Shown here piece by piece: positions 1 to 9,518 of a stretch of 64,000 bases of DNA. The stretch covers positions 44,401,745 to 44,465,744 of the forward strand of contig JBANSL010000017.1 of assembly GCA_037127255.1 (NCBI GenBank), given 5' to 3'. How positions within the stretch are numbered: position 1 is the first letter of the stretch; every line of letters starts with the position of its first letter. The position numbers and the translations under genes were made by a program. A model generated the notes under the pieces. The model did no database searches and was not told the origin of the DNA. It worked only from the letters and a program-made list of their open reading frames with translations. Source of the stretch: Persicaria tinctoria (taxonomy: Eukaryota; Streptophyta; Magnoliopsida; Caryophyllales; Polygonaceae).

Positions 1-987
1 ATGATGCAATCAAGGATGAGCTTCTGTGGCTCAAACAATGATCTTGATCCTGGCGAGCTATCAAGATCGATTCGAGGGATATTGGAGGAAGAGTATGCCC
101 TCCTCCAAAGGAAGAAGCTCCAAAGGAGCAAGGTGAGTTTAGGCACACGTTTTGGTTCGTCATAATTGTTTGACAGCTCGATGTCTCATTAAAATGGGTC
201 ATTCGGAGTCTAGTTTATCAGATGAGGTCGTTCCATATCTTGTTGTAACGAGGACGAAAAGATCTACAACTTTGATGTTGAAGATTTTTTCAGAATCAAA
301 CTCAAAGTTGGTCGAAATTCATCATCTTTATAGTTGTCACTATTTTGGACAAATTTCTATATATTTATTTAGTTATTTTTGGTTTTATTATTTTATTTAG
401 ACATATTTATTTTATGCAATTAGGAAATAATAAGGTGGAAGGAATATATCCCATCTAGGTAATTCCTTTTCCACTAAGTTGTTATTTATCTATCTTTATT
501 AGGTTTGATTTATCTTAGGAAAGAATTATCTATCTTTAGGGTATTTGATTTATCTTTACCTAACCAAACCTCTATTCTTTGCAAAGAAGAATTGGTTAAG
601 GCTTTATATTTAAACAACATTGTATGCTTTGAATTATTTAGATTGGAATTTATTAATTGTGGAACCTTAATAGGATTTTAAGGTTTCTACAATTCCTCCA
701 ATCCAAAGCTATCTCTACTCCCTTATGTTCTTGTTCATTCGGCACTTACACAACCCAAACACAAACCTTTACCTTTCTATTCAATCGGCAACACAAACAA
801 ACACTAAATCTAAGAATTCATCGCTGGAAATCCAGAACCATTGCAACCGAGAGAAGGCCGCAGCTGCGTGCTTGCACCCGGTGCTGCGCCCGCAACGTAG
901 TGCTACGACTGTAGCCTCTTGCTGCGCCCGCAGCATTTCCGTCGCTACTACTGTTGTGTTTTGTTTTTTGCTGAATTTTATTAAGAG
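1..987. other. Unassigned flank, possibly an old LTR fragment
   Basis: No gene is recognised. The first 165 bases are open on the plus strand but match nothing I know. The stretch from about 180 to 620 is T-rich with a TATA-like TTTATATTTAAA near 603, and is followed by a C/A-rich leader-like stretch, which is the general look of a plant LTR. Near 875-945 lie GC-rich near-palindromes (for example TTGCTGCGCCCGCAGCA) resembling those in the LTRs of element X at 50520-50600. No LTR ends, primer site or target duplication could be placed, so the LTR reading is weak. Confidence 0.3.
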
Positions 988-1461
988 TTAGCCGTCACCA
1001 TGTGCATTTGCATAAGCCTGTTCTGCATCATTAGCATCCTTGTTTGCATGTGTAGTGTTCTGGGTCGTGCCTTTAACATCCTTAAAAGTAGGATCATTTT
1101 GAAACATATCAAACGAAAAAGTTTCGTCTTCTTTGATATTTGATTTCAATTTTTCCTTATTCTTATACGCCAACTCAACCTGAGTAAGGCAATCTATCAA
1201 ACCAGGGTCCGACCAGAATGGATGTTGAGAGTTGTTCCAAATTGTGTTTGGAGTGTCATCCATATAAGACCTGTCAGCAGCCTCTGTAGCATGCTTAGAG
1301 AACACATCTTCCATCCCTAGAAGCTGGTTGGCTCCATATAGAAGTGTTTTCACCTTGTCATCGTGTTGTAGTTCAGGCGATACATTTGTAGACCACTCAA
1401 CAAAATCAAAGATAGCAGATGCAAGCACAGAAGTTTTTTGAGCAAAAGGTTGTATCCAATT
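988..1461 (-). pseudogene. Last visible exon of the broken mobile-domain-type gene
   Basis: The minus strand is open from an AG acceptor just above 1461 to a stop at 988-990. It encodes about 157 residues starting NWIQPFAQKTSVLASAIFDF and ending in an N/A/D-rich tail. It is the 3' continuation of the gene whose upstream exons are at 27504-28897 and 1571-1850; the nest of retroelements lies in the intron between those. No Ulp1 Cys-His catalytic region is visible here. The exon itself has no stops, but upstream exons carry several, so the gene is broken. The acceptor is inferred by eye. Confidence 0.5.
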
Positions 1462-1570
1462 CTATAAGATAACAGTACATAAAAAATAAGAATAAAAAAA
1501 TCAGCAAATAAAAAAACATGCTAAACTCTACCAATATTAGATTCAATTGGTTTAAAAAATTCATATAAAC

Positions 1571-1850
1571 CTCAATTGTGGGTGGTTTTTTTTTCTGGAT
1601 CAATAGGGTGATTGGTGCCTTCATCGTTGTGTGTAGTAGTGTGTAGCCATGCTGCAACGGGTATGTCTTGATGGGGAGGAACAATTTGGCGAGGCTGGAC
1701 TAAGCCACAACCAAAGCCTCCTCTATTAATATCATCAGTTTCTCATTTGCGCAAAAGTTTTTAATTGATGCCAACAAACACTGGGAAAAAATGAGGTATT
1801 CTTCTAAGTGCAATGCTTGAGAACAGTTTCACCCTATCCATATTAAACAA
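1571..1850 (-). pseudogene. Internal exon of the broken mobile-domain-type gene, resuming after the nested insertion
   Basis: A CAG acceptor at 1851-1853 is followed in phase 0 by LFNMDRVKLFSSIALRRIP, which continues the GAILFLV end of the exon at 27504. The pair resembles the CLLFLQLFYLDR type of junction seen in plant mobile-domain/Ulp1-associated proteins (family knowledge, from memory). In-frame TAA (1761-1763) and TGA stops follow, then a readable stretch (GGFGCGLVQPRQIVPPHQDI) and a possible GT donor at 1570. A run of A near 1590 may hide an indel. Confidence 0.55.
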
Positions 1851-1894
1851 CTGCCACACTAATGAGATAAACATATATATCAGTATAATGATGG

Positions 1895-1899
1895 AGCGG
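1895..1899. repeat. Left target-site duplication of E3 (AGCGG)
   Basis: AGCGG directly precedes the left LTR end of E3 and recurs at 27377-27381 directly after its right LTR end. This fixes both ends of a 25.5-kb insertion and shows it is one event into the host intron. Confidence 0.93.
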
Positions 1900-3301
1900 T
1901 GATGTAGGAGGAAATTGAGACTTGCAATAAAATATAAATAAATCAAAGCAAACCAGATTTCGTCCTTTGCAAATAATTACAAGACTCCCTCCCTATGCAG
2001 TAGTGGGAAGTCAGGATTGATCCACGAGGAAGCGTGTCAGCGGATCCTAGGCAGTGGAGAAATCTCACGGACAGAAGTCGACCACAGGTTGTCGATCTCG
2101 ACTAAGGCTAACCGACAGAAGATCGGACAAGTCGGACAGCACAGCAGCAGTCACAGATGGTTGTCGATATCGAGTAAGTTCTACTCGATATCTAGTAAGT
2201 TCTACTCGGTATCGAGTAAACTCGTCGATGTCGAGGATGGTCTTGTCGAGTACCTGCACAGGAGAAGCTACGACGATCTGGGATCGAAAATCAGTAACTC
2301 GATATCGACCAGAAGTTGTCGATATTGAGAAAGGCAGAAATTTAAAACGAAAGAAAGTAAAGACAAGGCTTTGAAGGACTTAGAAATAAATTTATGTAAA
2401 AGACTTCCAAGATTGGGGTTTGCGACAACAATAACCAAGCATGCATAAGGCAAGAATAAAACAGATAATCATGTAACTTGCATCGAAGGATTAAGCTTTC
2501 GCCTTTTCCAACAATTAGACAACTTTTTCAAGAAACCATAATTGTCTCTACTGATTTTATGTTTACAATCGAAGTTGTTAGCATGGACCTCCTATTAATG
2601 GGTAATAAACATATAACAGGTAGCAGATGCTCAAAACATGATAAAAGTCGGATCTTTACCTCAAACACGCAGTGCTATCGTCGGCCTCGGCCCAACCGTA
2701 GAAGTTGGTGGACTACTCACGCTTCATTGCAATTGCAGACATTGATTGAAAGGAAATAACTACTTGCATTAAATCAAACAGAGCTTACAACCAAAGAAAG
2801 CCAATTCCGCTCTCGCTTCACCAACTCCTCTTGGCCACTCACTCTCTCTCTCTACCTCTATGTAACTCATTTTCTTTGTGATGGAATGAACAAAACTCAG
2901 CCCCCTAAGGCTTTATTTATAGTGCTCAAACCCCGCTAATCAAGGAAAGAACAACTATATCTATATCTAAATCTCTTTATCTAAAAGCTTAAAGATAAAT
3001 AAATGGAATAACACAAATAAATCCAAAAAGGAAAGTATATCTAAAGTAGCAAAATATCTTCTTGTGTGGGTAGATCTTCTCTTGATAGAACTTGGACAGA
3101 ATCGGACTTCTTTCATCCCAAGCAAAGCCAAAACCATGTAGGACAGCTCAAACCGCGTAACACGGTCTAGGATGGCGCTCCTCGATATCGAGTAAAGTAC
3201 TCGATATCGAGTAAAGTTGGTGTCGACTTCGGCTTCAGCGGCATGCTCGAGTAGCTGGTCCTCGACATGGCTCGGGTGCACGCTTCTGGTGTTGTCGATA
3301 T
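1900..3301 (-). repeat. E3 3' LTR, outer part (interrupted by E2)
   Basis: This part aligns by eye with 25784-26815 and is interrupted by E2 at the GATAT site. It carries GATATC-type palindromic words (TCGATATCGA) near 2163-2225, 2295-2325 and 3180-3215, and a TATA-like element (minus TATAAATA) near 2915. It keeps about 370 bases, roughly 2589-2950, that the partner LTR lacks. Confidence 0.9.
3297..3301. repeat. Target-site duplication of E2 (GATAT), left copy
   Basis: GATAT precedes the E2 end here and follows its other end at 20583-20587. The target is the centre of a GATATC palindromic word of the E3 LTR; the uninterrupted site is near 26797-26815. Confidence 0.93.
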
Positions 3302-3532
3302 TGTTGTTAGGAGGAAATCGAGACTTGCAATATTAAAATAGAAATAAATCACAGCAAACCAGATTCCGTCCTTTGCAAATAATTACAAGACCTCCTCCTG
3401 ATGCAGCAGCGGGAAGTCAGGATCGATCCACGAGGAAGCGTGTCAGCGGATCCTAGGTAGCGGTGAAAATCTCACGAACGTCGACAACAGTGGTACTCGA
3501 CCTCGACTAAAGGTTAGTCGACAGGGGTCAGG
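3302..3532 (-). repeat. E2 3' LTR, outer part (interrupted by E1)
   Basis: This part matches 18463-18693 almost base for base, including the stretch next to the E1 insertion site. The rest of this LTR resumes at 12986. Confidence 0.92.
3528..3532. repeat. Target-site duplication of E1 (TCAGG), left copy
   Basis: TCAGG flanks E1 on both sides (3528-3532 and 12981-12985). The empty site with a single TCAGG is present in the other E2 LTR near 18687-18692. Confidence 0.95.
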
Positions 3533-3803
3533 TGTTGTGAGCCTAATTTGCCATGTTTTACAGTTACTTTTATATCGATTTCTGCATATATTGCATACAT
3601 TTGGGTTAGAATAATACAGAATCTGTGTAGTTTACACTTATTTGCAATATATGGAGGTCTACACAAGTTTTGGTTATATTTCACAGAAATCGGACGCACT
3701 TTGGAGCTAAAAGGACTCATGGAGAAGCTAAAAATGGTGCAGCTGGAGAAAAGGCCATTTTTCACCATTCTTCGTTCTGAATCAAGCTTCGATGTCTTCA
3801 TGA

Positions 3804-3880
3804 GAGTTGTAGCCCTCGGAAAGAGCTTTCCAACGCATGGTCATATCCGTCGATCCGACGAACGAGGACTCGGGAAACTG
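3804..3880 (+). repeat. Conserved ~75-bp LTR box next to the word array
   Basis: The block contains GGAAAGAGCTTTCC and ACGCATGGTCATATCCGT, both near-palindromic. It recurs at about 10987-11060, 54184-54260, 58404-58480 and 61650-61725 in the same LTR position. It is absent from E2, E3 and E4 LTRs. It occurs inverted relative to the LTR in the solo LTR (40108-40180) and in element X. Confidence 0.75.
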
Positions 3881-3904
3881 CGTTTCAAGAACAGAGCAGA
3901 AAGC

Positions 3905-4420
3905 TGAGAAAACTCTACTCGAGATCGACTAGACTCTACTCGATCTCGACGAGCCCTGGTCGAGCAGACCTGGTCGAGTAGAGCTGATCGAGGACACTGA
4001 GTCAGAGACAACCCGACTCCTGGAACCCTACTCGATCTCGAGTACCCCTGGTCGAGATCGAGGAGCCATGTCCGGAGTCGACTAGCTGTGCCGAGCCGAG
4101 AAGCCGAGGACGAAGACGCAGACCACCTCTACTCGATCTCGACGAGCTCTAGTCGAGATCGACTAGCCCCGATTCCAGATCCGAGCCTGTCGAGTAGAGC
4201 CACCCGAGAAGACGCAGTCGACATAGCCAGTCTACTCGACCTCGACGAGCCCTTGTCGACATCGACGAGAACCGTCAGTCCAGAGTCCGAGCTTGTCGAG
4301 CAGAGAAGCCAGCCAAGACCAGTCGACTAGGATTCCTACTCGAGATCGACAAGGCTCTTGTCGAGATCGAGTAGACTTCCCGAAGCCGCGTTACTCGGTT
4401 TTGACGAATCCTACTCGAAG
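3905..4420 (+). repeat. Palindromic word array in U3 (TCGA-NN-TCGA, centre CT/AG)
   Basis: About two dozen words of the form TCGATCTCGA, TCGAGATCGA or TCGACATCGA, plus half-words such as GTCGAG, are packed in about 500 bases. They are often paired and often have TAC or GTA on the outside (CTACTCGATCTCGACGAG). Each full word is 10-16 bases and palindromic or nearly so. The array lies upstream of the TATA box, so it is in U3. The same array is at about 11090-11600 in the other LTR. Confidence 0.85.
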
Positions 4421-4611
4421 TGGGATTGCGTGGGCGCGAAGATTGCCGATTCTATCCAAATACATCATGAAGGAAGAGATCTATCCATTAAAGACATTTA
4501 GATATATTTAGATTTAATTTCTTTATTGCTTTTATTTATCATTAAGTATTTAGACATAGTTTTAGATATAGATAGAGATATTCTTTCCTAGATTAGCTAG
4601 GGAATGAAGCC

Positions 4612-4619
4612 TATAAATA
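4612..4619 (+). promoter_or_regulatory. TATA box of the E1 5' LTR
   Basis: TATAAATA in the context CCTATAAATAAAGCCCTAGG. The same phrase is at 11790-11797 (3' LTR), 38788-38795 (E4), 49706-49713 and 62236-62243 (Y) and 40747-40754 (solo LTR, TATAAATAGG). Its fixed place downstream of the word array supports it as the start of R. The exact transcription start is not visible. Confidence 0.7.
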
Positions 4620-5249
4620 AAGCCCTAGGGGGCTGATTTTCATTCAATTCAATTTTCAGAGAAAGACAAGTAGTTCCACAGAGAAGTTTAGGAGTTCTAA
4701 TGTTTAGGGTTTTGGCTTTCTGCGAAAGTTGATTGCCAGGATTGTAAAGGCTTTTGAATTTAGTTTTAATGCAATTTAGTTCTTTTCATCAATCAATGTC
4801 CGTTATTGCAATGAGGCGTGAGTAGTCCACCCACTTCTGGGGCTGGGGTGAGCCCGACGGTGGCCATGTGAGGCGATACGATAAAGGTCAGATCTTTTTG
4901 TGCGATTCATCTTCTATCCCTATGAGCATGATTCTTTTGCGAGAGTTGAAGGTGATCCTTGTTTGTGTTATTGAAGCGAAAGTGATCTTAATGCAACTTG
5001 GATTAATTATGTGAAAAAGGGTTAGTAACAATTAGGGTGTATGCGAAAGCCTCTATATGCCTATTTGTTAATGACGAAAGTTATTTGATGGAAAGCATGA
5101 TCTTTTATGCCTTTGTGTGTTACTTTGCATGGTTATCGTTGTGGTGTCGAAACCCTAGTCTTGGAAGTCTTTTATTATATTGATTTATTTCTGTCAAAAA
5201 TCTGAGTTTTAGTTTCGAATTTGCAATTTATATTTTCTGTCAATTCTTG

Positions 5250-5510
5250 TCGATACAGAGGAAAATCTTCTCGATCTCGAGTTGGTTGTACTCGATCTCG
5301 AGTACGCTTCGTCTAAGTCGAGTTGAGTTCTGTTCTGTTGTCGATTTCTGAAGTTTCTGTCTTGACTTGCCCTTGTTGATCTCGAGTTGACTTGGTCGAG
5401 ATCGAGTTGCCCTTGCCGGGTTTGCCTGTCTGCTGTGATTTCTGATTTTCTGTTGTCGACTGCTGTGGTCGATCTCGAGTAGCTGTTTGTCGAGATCGAC
5501 GAGCCCTTTG
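5250..5510 (+). repeat. Second palindromic word cluster downstream of the TATA box (R/U5)
   Basis: CTCGATCTCGAGTTGG, GTACTCGATCTCGAGTACG and relatives lie about 650-900 bases after the TATA box. The words are therefore in the transcribed leader as well as in U3. The E4 LTRs have GATATC words in the same place (about 39255-39305 and 47955-48000). Confidence 0.8.
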
Positions 5511-5803
5511 CTTTGCTTTTAGTTTCTGCTTTGCTTTGTCTTTCCTGTTTTACTTTGTTCTTTGCTTCTGCTTTTATTTCTGTTTCTTTCGTTGTTTCTG
5601 TGTTTCTGTCTTTTCTGCTGCTCTGTCTGTGAGAATTTACAGCTACCTGAGAACTGCTGACGTGCTTCCTTGTGGATTCGATCCTAACTATTCTCTTACT
5701 ACAACGGGAGGAAGTCTTGTATTTATTTGCTGAGACAGGGAAGTCAGTCTGAACTTTATTTCATATTTATTTCATACTTGACCATCCTCTTGCAACAACA
5801 AAT

Positions 5804-5821
5804 TGGCGCCGTTGCCGGGGA
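5804..5821 (+). other. Primer-binding site of E1 (tRNA-Asp type)
   Basis: TGGCGCCGTTGCCGGGGA lies 3 bases after the 5' LTR end. It is complementary to the 3' end of plant tRNA-Asp including CCA, the usual primer of Athila and Tat lineages (family knowledge). It is an 18-base site, not a tRNA gene. Confidence 0.93.
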
Positions 5822-5883
5822 GGCAATCATTCGCGCCTTAGGTAGTCAGTTCTCACTATTTCTTTGAGTGAATTCGCAGGTGT

Positions 5884-8800
5884 ATGCGTCGTTCTGATCA
5901 AACACCTGAGTTTGACGCCTTAGACGAACCGGAACGCCTTTTTCATATCAGAGCTAAACTACAGAGAGCCATGGCAGCTGTGGAGACACAAGAACAGCTG
6001 ATCGCTAGGCTTACCAGGGAATTAGCCGCTAAGGATGCTGCTATCACCGCTGAGAAAGCAGCAAGGGAACAAGCACAGGCTGAGCTTGCCCAATATCCAA
6101 CCACGGCAGAGGACTACATGCACCCAACCCTCGTCGTGCCTGAATCGGCGATTCTAATCCCTGAAAACTCTTTTGAAATTCGCACTCAATTTCTTATAGA
6201 GCTTAAAAATAATGCCTTTTATGGTAGATTTAATGAGTGTCCTCTTGAACATATTACAAACTTTTCTGACATGTGCCGTACTATTGCTGAAGGTACAACC
6301 CTGGAATATGTCAAGATGAAATCTTTTCGTTGGTCTCTCGCTGGGCCTGCACTGAAATGGCTGGAAGGGCTGAAAGCAAGATCACTCACAACCTGGGCCC
6401 AAGTAGAGCAAGAGTTTCTGAACAAATTCTTCCCACCTGCCAAAACAGCACATCTCCGCCAGAGAATCACCGCCTTCAAACAGAAGCAAGGGGAACCGCT
6501 GGCAAAGGCATAGGAGCGCTACAAGGAACTTCTGCGATCTTGCCCTACTCATGGACAGCCACCCTACGTCATTCAGGAGATCTTCTTCAATTCTCTTGAT
6601 CAAGTCACTAAGGACAGAATCAACTATTATACTCGCTATGAGTATCTAACAATGCCGCCAAGTGACGCATGGGGTGTGCTAGAGAAGCTCACTAACTACG
6701 ACAACAAGTATGGGTCTACTGCAACCTATGAAGAGAACCCATACGCCAGGCCAGCACCATCCATGCCCCTATATGAGCCACCTAAGGAGATTGATCCTGA
6801 TGTTAGGGAGCAGTACTACAGAGACCAGAATAAGAAGCTCATCAAGCAAGTAAAGTATCTCTCTGTCAACCAGCCTTGCATAGAATGCGGATTGCAAAGG
6901 CACACCACTCCTGAGTGCCCACACGCAGAACAAGTCAGGATGGCAGAGCATCATGAGGATGTAGCTTACGCCGGGGGCCCTAGTCGCTACATGGGGGACC
7001 AAAGGTTTCACCAACCACAATGGAACCAAGGTGTCCCTAGGAACCCCCCGCCCTACAGAGCTCCAGGACATCCGGAAAGGGAACAGAAAAAGGATGATAT
7101 ACAGACAGTCCTGGAGGAAATATGGAGAAATCACTCAGAAACTAGGCAGTCCTTCAACTCACTCTATACTCAGATGCAAGGTGTCAACTCTAGGCTTGGG
7201 GAAATTGATATCTGGCGGAAATCAGTTGATACACAGATTGGTCAGCTAGCAGCAGCAATCCCCAGACAGTCAGGGTCACTTCCAGGATCTTCAGAACCAA
7301 ATCCTAAGGGAAAGACTGGACACATCGCTGCTATAAAACTCAGAAGCGGCCATCAACTACAAGAGCCAGAGGTCGGAAAGCAGCAGAACGACGAGGAACA
7401 GCAAGTCGACCTCGACAAACCTGTAGTCGATCTCGACGAAGGCCTCATCGATCTCGAGGAGAACCTGCAAAAATCTTCGTCTGCACCGCACAGCGACTCG
7501 ACTACGCCCAACCTGGTCGATGTCGACAAGACTCTAGTCGATGTCGAGGAGCCCCTGGTCGGCATAGAGCAGCCTGCAGCACCTCCGACGTCCGTTCTGG
7601 CTCCGAATCAGAAAAAGAAGCTGCCTTTCCCCACAAAATCTCTAAAGGACCCAACAGAAAAGAAATTTCAGTGCTTCATTAAGATGCTTCAGAAACTCAA
7701 GGTCACCATCCCCTTCACAGAAGCTCTCAATGAAATGCCATCTTATGTCAAGTTCCTGAAGGAGATTTTGAGCAAAAAGCGATCGATGGCTGAAATCACA
7801 GAGGAGTGCAGCCACTTGGACATATTGGAGAAGAGGCCGGATCCAGGTAAGTTTGCTATAACCATTGGATTTGGTCCATACAAAATTAATGCCTTATGTG
7901 ATCTTGGAGCTAGTGTGAGTATAATGCCTTTAACAATTTGGTCCAAGATTAAAATAGGTGCCCTAGAGCCTGTGGATGCTAGACTATACATGGCCAACAA
8001 CACGGTGGTCATTCCAACAGGCATGGTGGATAATGTGCCAGTACAAGTAGGTAAATTCTTTGTCCCTGCTGATTTTCTAGTTGTTGATATGCAAGAAGAT
8101 CCTGCTTGTCCAATTATTTTAGGAAGACCATTCTTGGCGACGGTGGATGCCAACATAAGCGTTAGGAAAGGAGTGCTCACCTTCAACATCAGCGATGAGG
8201 TAATTGAGTATTCCTTTAATAAAACTGAAAGGCATACAGGTCCGATGGAAGAGGTCAAATCTATCTCAGCTGGCTACATCACCTGCGGGGAACCCAAGGT
8301 CAGAAATATGACCCCTGAGGAGCTAGAAAAGAGGGACATGGAGGCCCAGGTGGAGGAGATCATGGCAATCCTCAAGGAGAACACAGAGAATCCAATTGAC
8401 ACAGACCAAGGTAAGTCGTTGTGGATTAATTATTTTTCGGATGCCTTGACAGGGACTAAGTATGGGGTCAAGATCGACCAAGGCTCCTCGACATCGAGTA
8501 GAACCCTAGTCGATCTCGACCAGACCAAGGAGACTCCACCAGCACCAGCATCGTCGAGCAGCGAACCAGACAAACCAGGCTCGTCGATCTCGACTAGACT
8601 TGTCGAGGTCGACCACCCCTCGACGGCCTCGGCTTCATCTCCCTTGACGCTGACTCCACCAGACGGCCAGAGCTCGTCGACCTCGACCACCTTTGTCGAG
8701 ATCGACCACCACCCAGCGCCACCAGATCAGCCTCCCTCGATGAGCAAGCCACCAGGAGCAGAACCCTTGTCGTGGTCGACCAGTCTTGTCGAGATCGACA

Positions 8801-9231
8801 AGCCATCGTCTTCGTCGATTTCTGCATCTTCGAGCAGACCACCACCAGAACCTGCAGTCTTGTCGAGATCGACTAGCCCTAGTCGAGATCGACCAAATAC
8901 AGTAGTCCCCGATTCCGTCTCTGCGAAGGTAAGCCAAGGTATGGATCTTTCTTCCCCTATTTCAATTAATGATTTATCTATACATGGGAGAGGTCTGCCT
9001 TGGTATGTGCGATTGTGCAGGATATCCAATGATGAGCCTAAAGAATATGAAGTTGGAGACAGGCTCTATGTCTCTAAATCAAAGGATCATTGGTTTCCTA
9101 ACAAATTCAACAAAAAGCGAATGGGACCTTTCGTGGTGAACAAGATCCATTCTGGAGGATTACAGCTGAGGGACAAGAATGGAGTCTTATTTGAGGCCCA
9201 AGCTACATGGGCCCTGCAGATGCCACCTTGA
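5884..9231 (+). pseudogene. gag-pro: E1 gag - zinc knuckle - protease - integrase-tail fusion, one in-frame TAG
   Basis: One frame of 1115 codons starts at ATG 5884, shortly after the primer site. Residues ~20-65 are helical and charged. About 75-230 is the Ty3/Gypsy capsid (Retrotrans_gag; FEIRTQFLIELKNNAFYGRF, AQVEQEFLNKFFPPAK). A CCHC knuckle is at C332, C335, H340, C345. Residues ~490-560 are an acidic linker of VDLD/VDVE repeats made by palindromic words. The retropepsin has D673 (LCDLGASVSIMP) and IILGRPFLAT near 744. A Ser/Pro-rich linker with VEIDH repeats follows. The tail (~1055-1115; EYEVGDRLYV, MGPFVV) resembles the integrase C-terminal GPF/Y domain. Reverse transcriptase, RNase H and integrase core are missing without loss of frame. 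Codon 210 is TAG (6511-6513) where relatives have TGG. The frame is otherwise intact, so it may be nearly functional or read through. Confidence 0.88.
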
Positions 9232-9502
9232 GCATTAATGGAAAGTCGGCCTAGCGACTATAAAATCTAGAGCATGTACATAGACTTTTTAGGACATTTT
9301 GAGACTTTGTTTTTGTTTTTGGATTTGAACATTTCTTTAGTTTTTGTTGTGTCTATTATGGGTATATGTCTTTTACTTTGCAGGACAATGGATAGAACCA
9401 AGCGACATTCTTACTCGGCCTAGGAGGTGCTCCATTCGATATTTAGAGAAATCTGCACATCTGTCTTGTGAGTTTCTTTCTCTACCCTTACCTTGTTTTT
9501 AT

Positions 9503-9518
9503 ACAGTGACGACACTGT
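9503..9518 (+). other. ACAGTG/CACTGT hairpin upstream of an internal purine word
   Basis: ACAGTG-ACGA-CACTGT is a 6-bp stem with a 4-base loop, followed 7 bases later by AAGTATGGGGT (9526-9536) and a G-rich run. The same arrangement is at 45143-45176 (E4), 56911-56934 (Z), about 60120-60153 (Y, one arm mutated) and, reversed, at 22337-22365 (E3) and 15800-15830 (E2). Confidence 0.6.

Larger units (their letters stand above)
3533..5800 (+). repeat. E1 5' LTR
   Basis: In order it has a conserved start (TGTTGTGAGCCTAATTTGCC), the ~75-bp box at 3804-3880, a dense array of TCGATCTCGA/TCGAGATCGA words at about 3905-4420, a T-rich stretch, a TATA box, a leader containing the phrase GGGGTGAGCCCGACGG near 4850, a second word cluster at about 5250-5510 and the terminal ACAACA. 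Several runs in the word array are open in more than one frame because the words contain no stop codons; they are not genes. Confidence 0.95.

Noticed and set aside
988..1461. Functional Ulp1-type protease
   Set aside because: No His-Asp-Cys catalytic region is visible in any exon here, and the frame has many stops; only the mobile-domain-like part is supported.
3905..4420. CRISPR-like array
   Set aside because: The repeated unit is only 10-16 bases, spacing is irregular, there are no unique spacers and the host is a plant.
3905..4511. Several overlapping open frames in LTR word arrays (also 11246-11689, 13787-14427, 19760-20401, 46538-47166)
   Set aside because: The words TCGANNTCGA contain no stop codon in most frames, so long open stretches arise on both strands. 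They differ in frame between LTR copies and have no protein features.
5804..5821. tRNA-Asp gene fragment
   Set aside because: Only 18 bases match, directly after an LTR end; it is a primer-binding site.
7891..7935. DLGAS in place of DTGA/DSGA as a novel protease active site
   Set aside because: DLGAS is the usual form in Athila-lineage retropepsins as far as I know, and all four copies here have it; useful for classification, not new.
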